A stretch of 64,000 nt of DNA from NCBI RefSeq assembly GCF_001625195.1, contig NC_054389.1, positions 4,708,520 through 4,772,519 of the forward strand. Reading direction: 5' to 3'. Below, one piece after another: positions 12,208-23,365 of the stretch (position 1 is the stretch's first letter; every line of letters begins with the position of its first letter). This DNA comes from Drechmeria coniospora (lineage: Eukaryota > Ascomycota > Sordariomycetes > Hypocreales > Ophiocordycipitaceae). The notes under the pieces were generated by a model. That model had not been told where the DNA came from and did not search any database. It saw only the letters and a program-made list of their open reading frames with translations. The translations under genes and the position numbers were made by a program.

Positions 12208-13019
12208 GCCCGAGCCGGCGAGCGAGGAACGGAAAGAAAAGGACGCTGTACTGTACGTGAAGCAAAAGGGAACGATGCTCGGGCTCTGGCCACTGGCAGT
12301 CAGTTTCGTCACGCCACGAGTGCCCGACCGTTGACAGCTTTGTGTCATCGTCGAATTGTAAGACTTACTGGGATGGCCCGCCGACGGCCAGGGCTATGCT
12401 GTATAGATGCTGGACGGGGGGCATGACGGAAAACCCGAGGATGGACTCCTCAGTTGCAGATGTGATGTGATGTTTTAATGAGCATGGAAAAGAACTACAC
12501 TGCACACTGTGCTCGTGGTGGTGCAAGCACCTCTACCTATTCATGTACTACGTATTACCTTTCTTACCATTTGCTGCGTTTTTCACCTTTTCCCACGTTG
12601 CTAGACCGAAAGCGAGCTGCCGCTGTGGCGGTGCGCAACTTTTTCTTAGGCTAGTGGCTGGTGGAACCTCAATCACTAGACCAATGCGCCACACTACCTT
12701 TCGTGCAAGTAAACTTAATTACTGTACAGTACTCCGTACTTACACTTTGATAGTGCCAGGAGGAATATCCCGGCGTACGCAACTTCCTCCTCCTCCTCCT
12801 CGCTGCTCCTCTCTTGGCCACCCCGAGACGTAACCTTCGGATTCGTCTGGTCTGGTTTCGGTCTGCCTCTCACTCACCATCCCCGGAGCAACGAGATCCA
12901 ACCGTCAAGCAAGCCCTCCACTCCATCGCCGCCGTCGCCCGTCACCGTCCAAAGGTGGGAGAGAGCGAGAGAGCGAGCAAGAGCAGCAGGTGGGAAGGAG
13001 CCAATCCGGTCGAGACGTG
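12208..13019. other. Intergenic spacer between RER1 and PAF1
   Basis: No supported gene. It holds the RER1 3' region, a TACTCCGTA motif near 12.73 kb, a short (TCC)n run near 12.79 kb and the PAF1 promoter and leader. A tRNA-like snippet at about 12.63-12.70 kb (minus strand) was judged not to be a tRNA. Confidence 0.55.
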
Positions 13020-14616
13020 ATGGCGACGGGCGCACGCTCGGGCGAGCAGCGCATGGTGCACCAGGACTACATCGCCAGGATCCGCTTCTCCAACGCGCTG
13101 CCGCCACCGCCGAACCCTCCCAAGCTGCTGGAGATTCCGAATACAGGTCTCACGAGCGGACAGTACACGACACCGGCGTTCGCCTCGCGGCTGGCGAGGG
13201 AACAGCCGCTCAATATTGAGGCAGATGCTGAGTTGGGCATGCCGCTGAATCTCGTGGGCATGCCTGGCGTGTTTGATGGCGATGAACGATGTGAGTTTCC
13301 GCTCCCCCCTCGCCTTTGCTTCGTTTTCTTCCCCCACCACGTCGACGCCGGCAACAAGTAGCTGACCATCCTTCTGGTGACTAGCTATCCAAGCACCTGC
13401 CCAAGCACCACCTGTCCACCCACATGACCGGCCACTTCTCCGTCCCATAGCCGCACTCGGCAAGCTCAAGGTGGCCGAGGCCAACGTTTCCTTCCTCCGC
13501 CGGACCGAGTACATCTCATCGAGCACGCCGAAGCGACCCGAAGGCAGCCACGCTCGCGCACTGCTGGCCAAGGCTAGGAAGCCGACGCGGGCCCTAGACG
13601 CCGCTGCCGACTCGCCCCAGGCCATCAAACGAAAGATCGACGAGGGCTTCGAGCTTGCCGCGCTCGATCTCAACGACCTCAAGCGCGTCAAGCACCCTTC
13701 GAAGAAGCACCTCAAGCTCGTCGAGGCCCTGCCCCTCCTGCCAGACCTCGAAGCCTTCCCCGACTCGGGCGCCTATGTCACCGTCAAGTTCCTCACTTGC
13801 CCCGTCACGAACGCGTCCGAATACGACAGCCGACTCCTGAGCGGCCTCTTCCGACCGATAGACCGGACGCCGGCGGAGGAGGCCATGTACGAGGCCGCAT
13901 TGGCCGCCCACGAGCAGGACCCGACCCACAACCCGCGACCGCAGAACATGATGAACTACGACTTCTACCTGACATCTAACGCTGGAGCGGCCCACAACTT
14001 CCGTCGCAAGTTTGATGTCGACGATGCCGAGCACGCCAGCGACGACCTCTACTCGCATGACGGCCACTTCCAGTTCAACCGTGTCCGGGCCTACGAGACA
14101 GCCCACGAGACAGAGCTCGACCATCCGACAAAGTACGACGATGAGATCATCCTCGCTTACAACGACGAGGACGCCTACCCGAAGCAGAAGGCCGTATACT
14201 ACTACCCCGTCATGCAGCGCTCCGCCATCCGGCCCCAGCGTACAAAGAACATTGCCCGTCGCACCGTCGGCCCCGAGCAGGATACCGAGGAGCAGGTTGT
14301 CGACCAGATGGAGATTACCGTCGTCGATCCCAACGAAGATATGCTCGAGGCCATGAAGAGTTATCGGGAGAAGCCACTTGGCTGGGAGCAGGCTGTCGAG
14401 GAGCAGGAGCAAGAGCAGGAGCAAGAGCAGGAGCAGGAGCAGGAGCAGGAGCAGAGCCTGGATCGTGACTCGTCGCCGCACGCCGATGCCGAAGGGGACG
14501 AAGCCGAAGAGGATGCGAGATGGCAGCGTCACGGCAGCGAGGGCCGAAAGCCCAGAGCCGACTCCCCCGACGACGACCGGGACGCCGAGGGCGACGAGGA
14601 CGAGGACGAGGACTGA
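13020..14616 (+). CDS. PAF1: PAF1, subunit of the RNA polymerase II-associated Paf1 complex
   Basis: Scaffold of the Paf1 complex, which couples elongating RNA polymerase II to histone modification and 3' end formation. Two exons, 13020..13290 and 13385..14616, give 500 residues; an in-frame ATG at 12990 would add ten. The N-terminus has the family hallmark QDYIARIRFSNALPPPPNPP followed by KLLEIP. The central Paf1 domain includes EANVSFLRRTEYIS, a motif typical of the family, and FRRKFDVDDAEHASDD. The C-terminus is very acidic, as in homologues, and contains a pure alternating Glu-Gln tract (about residues 426-449) encoded by a GAGCAG/GAGCAA hexanucleotide repeat. That tract is probably length-variable. 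The nearest downstream gene, the GT90 enzyme, is convergent. Confidence 0.95.
14398..14455 (+). repeat. GAGCAG hexanucleotide repeat inside PAF1
   Basis: About nine near-perfect GAG-CAR hexamers encode (EQ)n in the acidic tail. The length is a multiple of six, so contraction or expansion would keep the frame. Confidence 0.85.
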
Positions 14617-14959
14617 GCCAACCCTGAGCCACTTTCTGCTCTGCTCTGCTCTGCTCTGGGTTTGGTTTTGGCTAGGCAGGGAGGGAGCCCACAATGTGAT
14701 GTGGGTGATGGCACACTCCTGAGTGAGCCCAAGGTCGGCGATCAAAGTTTGAGGGTATTTATGCTATTTATTATACATCGACATGATGAAAAGAAACAAA
14801 AAACCTGCAAATCCTGATGTTCTTTATTTAATCTCGGAATGTGTGTCTGAAATCTCCCTGCCAATGCCTGTCTGTCGTGAAGCACCTACATATCCATCAA
14901 GTCGTTCTGACACGCAGCTGCCCTCTATTTGGTTTTTACATACACATAGGTTAGCCCCT
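14617..14959. other. Short convergent spacer between PAF1 and the GT90 gene
   Basis: Shared 3' flank. A CTCTG pentamer run (about 14637-14657) follows the PAF1 stop, and an AT-rich stretch at 14.75-14.83 kb may carry the polyadenylation signals of both genes. Confidence 0.5.
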
Positions 14960-16895
14960 CTACAGCTTCTTGTCCGCGGTCAATGGATCAAAGCCAATCA
15001 CGGCTCTCTGATCGTCGATGACCCGTCCATACCTTTCCCAGTCTGTCAGCGCGGCTGGATTTGGGGGAAAATGGGATGTCGGGGGCGGGTGCTCACTCTA
15101 GCAGGAGGCGAAAGAACCAGACCTCCATGTCCTCCTTGCGGAGCACCTTGTTGGCCCACTCCTTGCTCGTGATGGCGATCTCTTCGGCCTCTCGATTACC
15201 TCGACTGCCGTCGGCGAAGAAGCGCACCGCCTCGAGCCAGTCGTCGCCCTGAAGGCTGAGAGGGACAAAGTGGACCCAAGGCTTAAGCCATTCGGAGTGC
15301 CACTCACGGAAGACTGAGAGCTTAAACGTCAGGCTCTTACTCTGGAGGAAGGCGTAGAAGCGACCGGAGAAGGCGTTGCCGTCGATGTCGAGGAGGTACT
15401 TGTAGCCCCAGGCGTCCTGCTGGTTTACGTGATCGGCGAGGTCGAAAAACTGGGCCTGCGCGTCGCAGTCGCCGGGATCGCATTGGCCGACGTGGGTGAA
15501 GTGAACGTCAATGAGGTTGCGATAGTCGCCGCGCGGTACCTTTTTGACCTCCCACTTGGCGCTCTTCTCGCCATCGGAGCCCTTGTTGACCATGACATAG
15601 GCTTCATCGCCGGCGTTGATCTTCTTCACGAAATTCTGCCGATGCTGTCGCCTCCAGCCTCCGTTGCGACTGAAACCGCCCGTGGTGGAACCTCGCCAGT
15701 AAAGGCGATCCTGCTTGTCGGCCCAGGCTTTGTCCCTGTTCTCCTTGTAGGCGACCTTCTGGTGCCAGTACCAGGGGGACGGGTAGACGAGGTCATTGTA
15801 GGACGAGATCTTGGATTGCGAAAAGATGGGAAAGAGATCGTGGACGACGTTGTAAGCGTTGGGTCGGTCAAAGAAGCCGTATGTCGAGCCGAGAGAGGGA
15901 GTGAGGCAGATGTCGGACATGGCGGTGGCATTGTAGACGAAACCGAGATCGCTGACACCGTATCGGCTCACGTCGTCTGCTCGCTCATCGTCGAGAATTC
16001 TCGCCGGGCTGTCGGGCGGGCACGACACCCGCGAGTGCGTCCAGGTCGGCTGATGGGCGAAGACATTGAATCGAGTGAGCTTGGTCTCCTGAAACATCTT
16101 GCCGCTGTGCAGCTCGGGCGCGGTGCGCGAGTAGTCGTTGACGGGATTCTTGTTGGCCATCGCTGCAGGCATATTCTCGTTGCGTGCCTTGGTGAAGAGG
16201 CGAGAGAGATCGTCGTGCGGCACGACGACGCGTGGTTCGTCATGGATGTTGAATGCCAAGTCCATGTCAGGCAGGTACTGGATGAACTTGGCCATCATGC
16301 TCTCGGTCGCATGGCGCTGCCACTCCTCACCGCCGTTGATGTAAGAAACCTTGTGATTCCGTATGGCGACTCCGATCAGGGCATTGTCGTATCCCAGCGC
16401 TTCCTTGGCCCTCGCGCGTATCGTCTTCGGCTTCAGGCCCCAGAAGGGTGTGATCAAGTGATGAATGGTATCGAACTCGTCCACCAGCTGTACCTTGTTC
16501 CTCTGGGCAAAGTCGAACCACTTGTCAAAGTGTGGCGGCGGAGGGATCCCGTATCGCTTGCGGTACTCCTCAACCGCCTCCGGCAACGTCTTGGACTGTT
16601 TCTTCCTGACGTCCTCAAAGTCACTCCGGGCGGTTTTCATGATATACTCAATCGGATGCGAGTCCGTTCCGGGGACCGGTTTCGGCCTCGGGCCACCTGT
16701 GACCTTTGGTGCATCCTCCCACTCGACTTGTGTCGCTGGCTGTACCTCACTGGCTTCCTTCGGGGTAGATTGGACCACGTGCCTCGCGCCATGTTTGGAC
16801 AGCTGGAGTACAGAATATGCGAGGAAGATGAAGGAGGCGATGACAAGGAGGGAAATGCACTGTCGCCGTCGCATCATTCCCGGCCAAGGCAGCAT
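14960..16895 (-). CDS. GT90 / CAP10-like glycosyltransferase, type II membrane protein
   Basis: Golgi-type glycosyltransferase related to cryptococcal CAP10 and animal POGLUT enzymes. The acceptor in this fungus is unknown. Exons are complement(14960..15032, 15097..16895), about 623 residues. The single long frame appears to end at a stop just inside the intron. Splicing at 15096/15033 instead extends the C-terminus from FRLLLE into YGRVIDDQRAVIGFD, a conserved-looking tail, so the two-exon model is preferred. The N-terminus has a short basic segment (MRRRQ) and one membrane anchor (about residues 11-28), then a stem and the catalytic region. That region includes DKWFDFAQ, WYWHQKVAYKENRDKAWADKQDRLYWRGSTTGG (written in part) and LLDIDGNAFSGRFYAFLQSKS, typical of the family. 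Confidence 0.88.
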
Positions 16896-18520
16896 CGCCA
16901 GCCAACTCGGACCTGGGAATGGTGTGGGCGAGTTTCAAGGCCCTGTCGTCAGCTCCCACTGTTATTGCATTCAGCCGAATTGTACCTGTACCCGTACAGA
17001 TAGATGCATAGATGCGCGGAAGAGGTTATCGGCGAGCGAGGCAGTCGTCAACAGGGAACATGGCCTTTGCCGCGCGTCACGCCAGGAGCCGATATGGTGT
17101 CGAGGCGAGAAACAAAGAAGTACTTGGGAGGAATACAGGACAAGCAGACCGTATAGGGGGTCCACTACTCCGTAGAGGGTCGGTAGGTGATGAATTAGGT
17201 CACTGTACGGATACAGTACAGTACTTACGGAGTACAGTGGGGGAACAAAAGTCCCGACCCATATTCATCGCGATCTGCAAACGCGTCAACTTTACTCCGT
17301 ACAATAAATATCCTTCAACCTTCAAAACGCTATTCCAAGCCGAACTACGGAGTATGCCTCCAGTAATGCTAAAAAAAAAACCCTAGAGCCCACATAAGAG
17401 AACTAAATTTTTTGCTCTTTACGATTCAGGTTCAGGCTTTTCAGAATGTACAGTACTGTAGCGATTGAAGAAGGGGTATCCACTCTAGCAGTACGCGCAT
17501 TGCTCGGCGCTATCGTTCACAATCCAGTGCAAATACCTCGATCTGGAAGACCATTTCATGCATTACTCATACGCAAAAAAGATTTATCATTCGATGCATC
17601 CGGAATAATCTTTTCATTTCCAACAAAGATCTTCTTCAGCAATGTAATATCGGTTGTTCTATCCGGACATAGCATCGGCATCTTCAACAGGTATCGAGGA
17701 TACCCTGTTTAAAGTACTATCAAGAACCTGCTTCCTTCTTCCAGAGTTGACTTCAATTGCACATCGTGAGGGTCAAAGGCGAGCTTGGGTATTTTGCAAG
17801 CCAGTCCGTACTACAGTACTGTCCTATCGTATATCTTCAATTCAAACAGCAATTAGCACGATAAACTAAATCCGAAAATTGTCCAAGCAAGATCGAAGCC
17901 TTCAGTACTCGTTATTCATAGATATTTTGGGGTGCATTCTACTTCAATCACCGTTCATCTCTTACACCTTGAGTCGGAGATCCAGATTCCCCCAGGGGAT
18001 ATGTTATAGCGCGTCGTATCTTGCAATACCTTCCTTTCCGCTTCGAGAACGTCGGATGCGATGCGATTGATAGAGCGACATACACCTAACAGCAGGGGAA
18101 CGACAGCTCTACTTGTACGTACAATTGATACTCTGCAGGTAAGATGTCGGGTGTGTCCCGCACGTGGGATATCCGGGTAGATGTACGTAAACGCATCCCT
18201 TTGTCGTGAAGTCGTCCAAGATGGATGTTTCGAGCATGCGACACTCGCAGCAATTTGAACCAATCCTTCCATTCGCACCGATGTTGCCGAGTCGGTTGGA
18301 GAGCATTCACAGCAAGGCAGACGATGAGCAACATTCGCATCTCCAGGCTACCAGTTCATCTTGTGGGTGAAGTTTCGCGCAAAACTTGGCGAAATGACAC
18401 ATGTTCATTGACAAGGCTCGACTGCGCGGCCATGGCCAATGTCCGCTATGGTATTGTCACCGTGACGACCCCGTAACGCCGACTGTGCGCCAACCTCCAA
18501 TTTCCCGCTCCGTTTTCCGT
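16896..18520. other. Spacer with an AT-rich island (about 17.38-18.08 kb)
   Basis: Promoter side of the GT90 gene, then TACGGAGTA-family motifs (17166-17350). From about 17380 to 18080 the sequence becomes clearly AT-richer than neighbouring genes. Short open frames there have no recognisable product. The base composition fits a decayed mobile element, but no terminal repeats or protein motifs were found. Bases 18.1-18.5 kb are the 3' flank of the RPS22 gene. Confidence 0.5.
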
Positions 18521-19171
18521 CTAGTAGAAGAAGCCAATGATCTTGCCGGCGACGTGCTTGCGGCGGGCCTCCTCGTGGTCCATGATACCAGCCGAGGTGG
18601 TCAGAATGACATAGCCGAACTGACGGGCGGGCAGCAGCTTGACGACCCACTTCTCGAGATCGGCCAGACGGACGTTGTAGCGGGGAGAGATGACACCGGT
18701 CTTGTTGAGACGGCCGTTCAGCTGAACGACAATCTTGCCGGAGCGGTGGTCGTCGACCTCCTCGAACTCGCCAATGTAGCCTGCGAAGAATTGCGTTAGC
18801 GATGTTGCGATAGACTTGCGCTGATAGTGAAGAGAGTGCAGAAGCAACGATTCCAAGACGACCGCAAAATTGGATGATATATCGGTAACTTATAGGGGCT
18901 GGGCCGTGGTGCAGAGTCGGCCGTCGCCCTAGTTATCATACCGAATGGTCATGGGAAGCAAAGCAAGTCGCGGAATTGACAAGAACAGGGCAGGACGGAA
19001 CAGATTTGGACGGAATACAGGACAACTCGTGCACGTACCGTGGCGCTGCATGACCTGGAGGAACTTGACAATGACCTTGGAGCTAGGTCGGATCAGGACC
19101 TGGCGCTTGCCACTCTTCTCGGCATTGTTGATCGAGTTGAGGGCGTCGTGGAGAACCGAAGTGCGAACCAT
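18521..19171 (-). CDS. RPS22: 40S ribosomal protein uS8 (S22/S15a)
   Basis: Core protein of the small ribosomal subunit that binds the central domain of 18S rRNA. Exons complement(18521..18780, 19039..19171) with a 258-nt intron encode 130 residues, the same length as yeast S22. It starts [19 protein letters not shown] and ends [28 protein letters not shown] crosses the splice junction perfectly. As in many ribosomal genes the first intron is longer than typical introns of this genome. The divergent eS12 gene starts 640 bp away. Confidence 0.97.
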
Positions 19172-19811
19172 CTTGGCGGTATTTTGGGTTGGAGATTCTC
19201 AAGTCAAAGGGGAAATGAGGTATCTGTCCGAAAAAAACGCAGCATTGTTAGCCTCCGCACGGCCGTGAGCAAGGAGAGTGCCCTCGGCGATCGGTCGAGG
19301 AGGGTTCTGCCGCTCATTACTGAAGAAGAAGAGCGTATCCAGAGCGCCCGCCATCGGCTTGTCGTCACATAATCCGTGGCCGGCCTCACCGAGGGCGGGG
19401 CTGAGGATTGCTCTCTTCCGCCGCGACAAAAGGCATCATCCAGCTGGATCCGAATCGCTGTCGGCGGTTGGAGTCATACATACCTCGCAAGAGTTGATCG
19501 TAAATCGTCGTGAGGAGGGCAAAGTCACGATGCTGGAAAAGAAGATTCCGCTCCGTCGTGACGCCCATTCGGTGCGTCGAGTGGAAAGTGGAGCATCTAC
19601 GTGCCCTTGTGGTCCGTGCACGACAGATTGCCCTAATTGTGCGCGCACCGTACGGGTTCGGGTTCGCTTCGGCAAAACCTCGTTACCCTGAGCCCCAGCC
19701 CCAGACACATCAATACTCGACGTAAAATTTGTCGCTCGCATTCTTTCCCCTCCCCCCCCCAACTATTGACATTAAATCTTCGAGGATCGCCCGACAAGAT
19801 ATACATTCAAG
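19172..19811. promoter_or_regulatory. Divergent promoter region shared by two ribosomal protein genes
   Basis: The 640 bp between the start codons of RPS22 (-) and RPS12 (+) must hold both promoters and leaders. Pyrimidine-rich stretches lie close to the RPS12 start (for example about 19742-19763). No factor site is assigned; joint control of the pair is inferred from position only. Confidence 0.5.
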
Positions 19812-20474
19812 ATGGTGTGTTACGCCTCCCCTGGCCTTTGCCCAACGACGCCGCCGTTGCGCCTTGCTGTGCCTTTTCGGCCAGAGCGCAGTGGCTGGCC
19901 TTGGCCTTCCATGGTCGTTTGTTGAATTCCTTTCGATCTATGGCGCTAACGGATGGAAAGTCGGACGTAGAAGACAACACCGTTCCCGAGGTCTCCGAGG
20001 AGGTTGAGGTTTCCGCCGATGCCCCCAAGGGTCAGATGACCGTCTTGGACGCCCTCAAGGGTGTTCTGAAGCTGTCTCTGACGCACGATGGTCTTGCCCG
20101 TGGTCTCCGCGAGGCTTCCAAGGCCCTCGACCGCCGCCAGGCTCACATGTGCGTCCTGAACGAGAACTGCGAGGAGGAGGCCTACAAGAAGCTCGTCATC
20201 GCTCTCTGCGACGAGCACAAGATCCCCCTGATCAAGGTCCAGGACGGCAAGCAGCTCGGCGAGTGGGCCGGTCTCTGTACGTAATCCCCGCGCGCGAAAG
20301 GACGGGAAATGCCGACGACTTCTGGACGATTGCTTACACAGTTTCGCAGGTGTCCTCGACCGTGAGGGTAACGCCCGCAAGGTCGTCAACTGCTCTTGCG
20401 TCGTTGTCAAGGACTGGGGTGAGGAGTCGCAGGAGCGCTCCATCCTCCTCAACTACTTCCAGACCTCGCAGTAA
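19812..20474 (+). CDS. RPS12: 40S ribosomal protein eS12
   Basis: Small-subunit ribosomal protein of the eL8/eL30/eS12 fold. Exons 19812..19814, 19961..20276 and 20350..20474 give 147 residues. The first coding exon is only the ATG, followed at once by GTGTGT. Splicing to 19961 gives [12 protein letters not shown], the expected start for fungal eS12. Family segments are [35 protein letters not shown] and [19 protein letters not shown]. The longer upstream frame reading into exon 2 is intron and leader sequence, not protein. The gene converges on the PIN4-type gene 281 bp downstream. Confidence 0.95.
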
Positions 20475-20755
20475 GCTGCTCATCAACGGCGTTAATTCGA
20501 AGGGTATAGAGGCGCGGCCTTGTTTTTTTTTTCGAGACCGCTGGGAAACGACACTCGTGGTTGTGCTCTAGCTACTTCAGTTGGCATCTGGATTTGGGAC
20601 AGGCCTCATGTGACACGATCAACCTTGCATGAGCGGAAGGAAATGGATACAAGGAGTAAAACCGACTTCCCCAGCTGTGGACTGACCCTGCTCGATTCGG
20701 AATGGCCACTTGTGACTTTGCGCGACGAACACTCGTACCGTATTCGTATCAGATG

Positions 20756-21428
20756 CTACTTGCGCCCCTCGACCTGGAAAGCACGTGCATGTCAGTCGGG
20801 ACACACGGCACGTTGGTATGAGGGATGCTTCCGCCTGCCGTACCATGATAATGTGATATCCGAACCCCGTTTTGGCCTCGCCAATCTTGGGGCTGTTGGT
20901 CGTGCTTGGCTCGAGCGCAAAGGCAACCTCCTCGAACGTGGGATCCAAGCTCCCCTTGCTCTTCCACCCAAGAGAGCCCCCTTTATGTTGGTTGGTCAGC
21001 TAAGAGCGTGGCGGGGGATCCAACAAGCGGCGTCCGTACCTTGCCTCGCCTTGTCCTCGGAGTAGGTGCGAGCGACCTCGTCAAACTTGACGCCTTCGTT
21101 GAGCTTGGCCAAAGCCTCCTCCTTTTTGGCATGCTTCTCACACTGCGTCGGCTCGAATGTCAGATCATTGATGACGCATGGCGGGGGTGTAGACAGCAGG
21201 GAGGCTGAAAGGAAATTCCTCCCTCCGTGGCCATTGCATGCGATGGCGGGGGTTCGTGTGCCTTGCGGGGAGAGAGTGATCAGTGAGAAAGTAGGAGTCG
21301 CCTACCAGAATATGGCGAACGTTGATGGACTGCGCGCCCTTGGATTTACCGCCGCCGGCCTCCTTGTCGCCGCCGGCCTTGCCCTTGGCCGCCGGCTTGT
21401 CGCTGCCTTTCTTGTCGTTTTTACCCAT
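20756..21428 (-). CDS. Parvulin-type peptidyl-prolyl isomerase (PIN4/Par14)
   Basis: Cis-trans prolyl isomerase of the phosphate-independent Par14/PIN4 class, linked in animals to ribosome biogenesis. Four exons, complement(20756..20773, 20844..20980, 21040..21142, 21306..21428), give 126 residues, near the usual 131. The N-terminus is a Lys/Gly-rich basic tail (MGKNDKKGSDKPAAKGK) as in Par14. The parvulin domain follows: INVRHILCEKHAKKEEA, VKFDEVARTYSEDKARQGG, LGWKSKGSLDPTFEEVAFAL and TGFGYHIIMVEGRK. The last exon is 18 nt and supplies only VEGRK plus the stop. Without it the frame would run on into unrelated sequence. The RPS12 neighbour is convergent. Confidence 0.93.
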
Positions 21429-22029
21429 GATGGTTGTTGCTGATGGGATGTGCCCGATGCGGTTCACGCCCTGTGCCAGCATCGCAGCGGAAAAAGGTGC
21501 CCCCTCCCTGCTGGGGATGGGTCCTCCACACGCTAGAAGTGTGTTCAACCGCTGTATTAAATGACCCAACCCCCTGTGACGGTGACCGAGCCAGATGTGT
21601 TCGCTGCACAGGCCAAAACGAACCACCAATCCACGCGCACTCGCCTCGGGGCGTTGCTCTCAGCGCCGGCCAACCATGCTTGCAAGCCGAGCCTGCACCT
21701 CCGTTTTGGACCTCTCGAGGCTCGGCGGCGAAAATTGACTTGAACCATGTGCGTCGGTGCGTCGGATCCCGTCAGTCGATGAGAGAGCGACTTGCGAGGT
21801 GAGGGCGCAGTGCCATGATTCAGCTGCGGCACATCAGATCGTTCGGATGGATGCTTGTCAGCGTGCTCACGGCGCATCCAAGTATGAAATGCTCACTCCC
21901 CGACGTCTCTCGGTATTGAAATACATACTTGAAGAGCGACGAAGGGATTGGCTGGTTTGTTTTGTGTCGCACTGGTAAGTTGCAACATGCCAGCCAATCT
22001 ATTACAGCCAACGCATTCGGCAGCCTGCC
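21429..22029. other. Spacer between PIN4 and SRA-YDG genes
   Basis: PIN4 promoter side plus the 3' flank of the SRA-YDG gene. No other gene or repeat was recognised in this 0.6 kb. Confidence 0.5.
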
Positions 22030-23365
22030 TCATCGGCCGGCCTCGCCTTGTCCCAAGAGCTTCAGCTCCATTGCCCTCCCCAAAGCCTGCTTCCACTGCC
22101 CGATATCCACCTTCTGCTCTTCTTCGGCAGCTTTCCATTCCAAGTATCCTTGTTCCCCTCGCATATACCGCATTATCTCACCCTCGTACCTTTGAAACAG
22201 GTGCCAGTCATCGAGCTGGGACGGTCGAGGAATCATGACAAGTCTGTCCAACAAGATCTGGCCCGGTACTCGCTCGAGGATCAAGACGAGCCTGTGCAGT
22301 CCGGTTTCCCGGTCCAGTTTCTGGCCGTACTGTCGTAGGATGTATCTGCCACCGTCAGCGTTCATCTCCCTTCTCCACCGCCGCATCATGTCCGAAACCT
22401 ACTGGCCATCGTATCGAATTCCGGCCTCGGGCGCAAGGGGGCTCTTCAGGTTGCACCCCCGAAGAATCCGCACTTGGGTCCCGACTTGCGATATGAGGGA
22501 AACATGCATGTCGGATGCTCGTCCCTCTCGCGTGTATTTGACCATTCCGGGAGGAGTGTTGATGTCTTCCCTGCCATGCAAGAGTGGTAGTGCCGTCAAA
22601 CCGTACCTGGATTTGGTCGGGGTTTCCGTCGTGCCGCCGACGATGCCGTCTCGATAGGCGCAGGCCATGTTCAACCACTAGCTGCGAGGCGTTAGCCCAT
22701 CTGCTACGTTTCCATGCCGGGGAGGGAAACCAGTCGCACTCTCCAGCCGTGTAATGGAGGTTTTCCTCCGCTTCCGAGAGCGCGCTGCGATGCCTCGTGC
22801 GCCACAAGACCGAGTCGTCGTTGCTGTCGGGGTTTAATACGATGTCTCGAAGTAGACCTGTCGTGTACAGATTGTAATAGCGCATGTTGTCGAGCTCAAA
22901 GTATGCGTTTCGGAAGCGTGTCTGCCACAGCCGCTGGAGCTCCTCGACGCTGGAAAAGACCCATTGGCGTTGGGAAACTTGCATCGTCCTGCTGGTTTCC
23001 CAGCTCATAATGTCCGCTAGCAGCTTGTCAAGCCGAGCGTTTCGTATGACATCCATTTCGAGCATCATGCTGCCACTGCCGCGAGATTCGTCCTCGACGG
23101 CAGCCAAGATAAAATCCATGACCCTTCCCAACAAAGACTCTGTCATCCTCCCCTCGGTGAGATTTGCACGAGCGTCATCACAGAGCTTCAGTAGCACTTT
23201 CTCATTCCAACCGTCTTTGCGACGGCCATGAAACGAACACCTCTCTCCGAGGGGCACGCTGCAAGGCTCGTCGGAGGGGACAAGTTCATCATTTTCACCG
23301 GACATGTGATCTGTCGAAGCCCCAGCTAGAGTCGCGGTTCGTTGGACATTCTTGATACTGGCCAT
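22030..23365 (-). CDS. SRA-YDG domain protein, frame change unresolved (possible lesion)
   Basis: The C-terminal half matches the SRA-YDG fold, which in other proteins reads (hemi)methylated DNA: AYRDGIVGGTTET, then GTQVRILRGCNLKSP, LAPEAGIRYDGQYILRQYGQ and HRLVLILERVPGQ. Visible coding blocks are 22030..22345 and 22403..22677, joined by a clean GT-AG intron (22346..22402), plus an N-terminal block from 23365 down to about 22690. That block includes LLRDIVLNPDSNDD and ends in ECDWFPSPAWKRSRWANAS. The N-terminal block and the SRA block are in different frames. No canonical GT-AG intron in the right phase joins them, and the alignment I would expect for the family is nearly continuous there. 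So this is either an unusual intron, a sequencing error or a real frameshift. Role in fungal DNA methylation or silencing is only inferred. Confidence 0.7.

Noticed and set aside
12630..12700. tRNA-like A-box and B-box on the minus strand (TGGCGCATTGG and GGTTCCACC)
   Set aside because: The boxes are only about a dozen bases apart and no cloverleaf stems form; possibly a SINE-type fragment, but not supported.
15429..17003. 524-codon open frame antisense to the GT90 gene
   Set aside because: Shadow of the minus-strand gene; no motif, and it crosses the real start.
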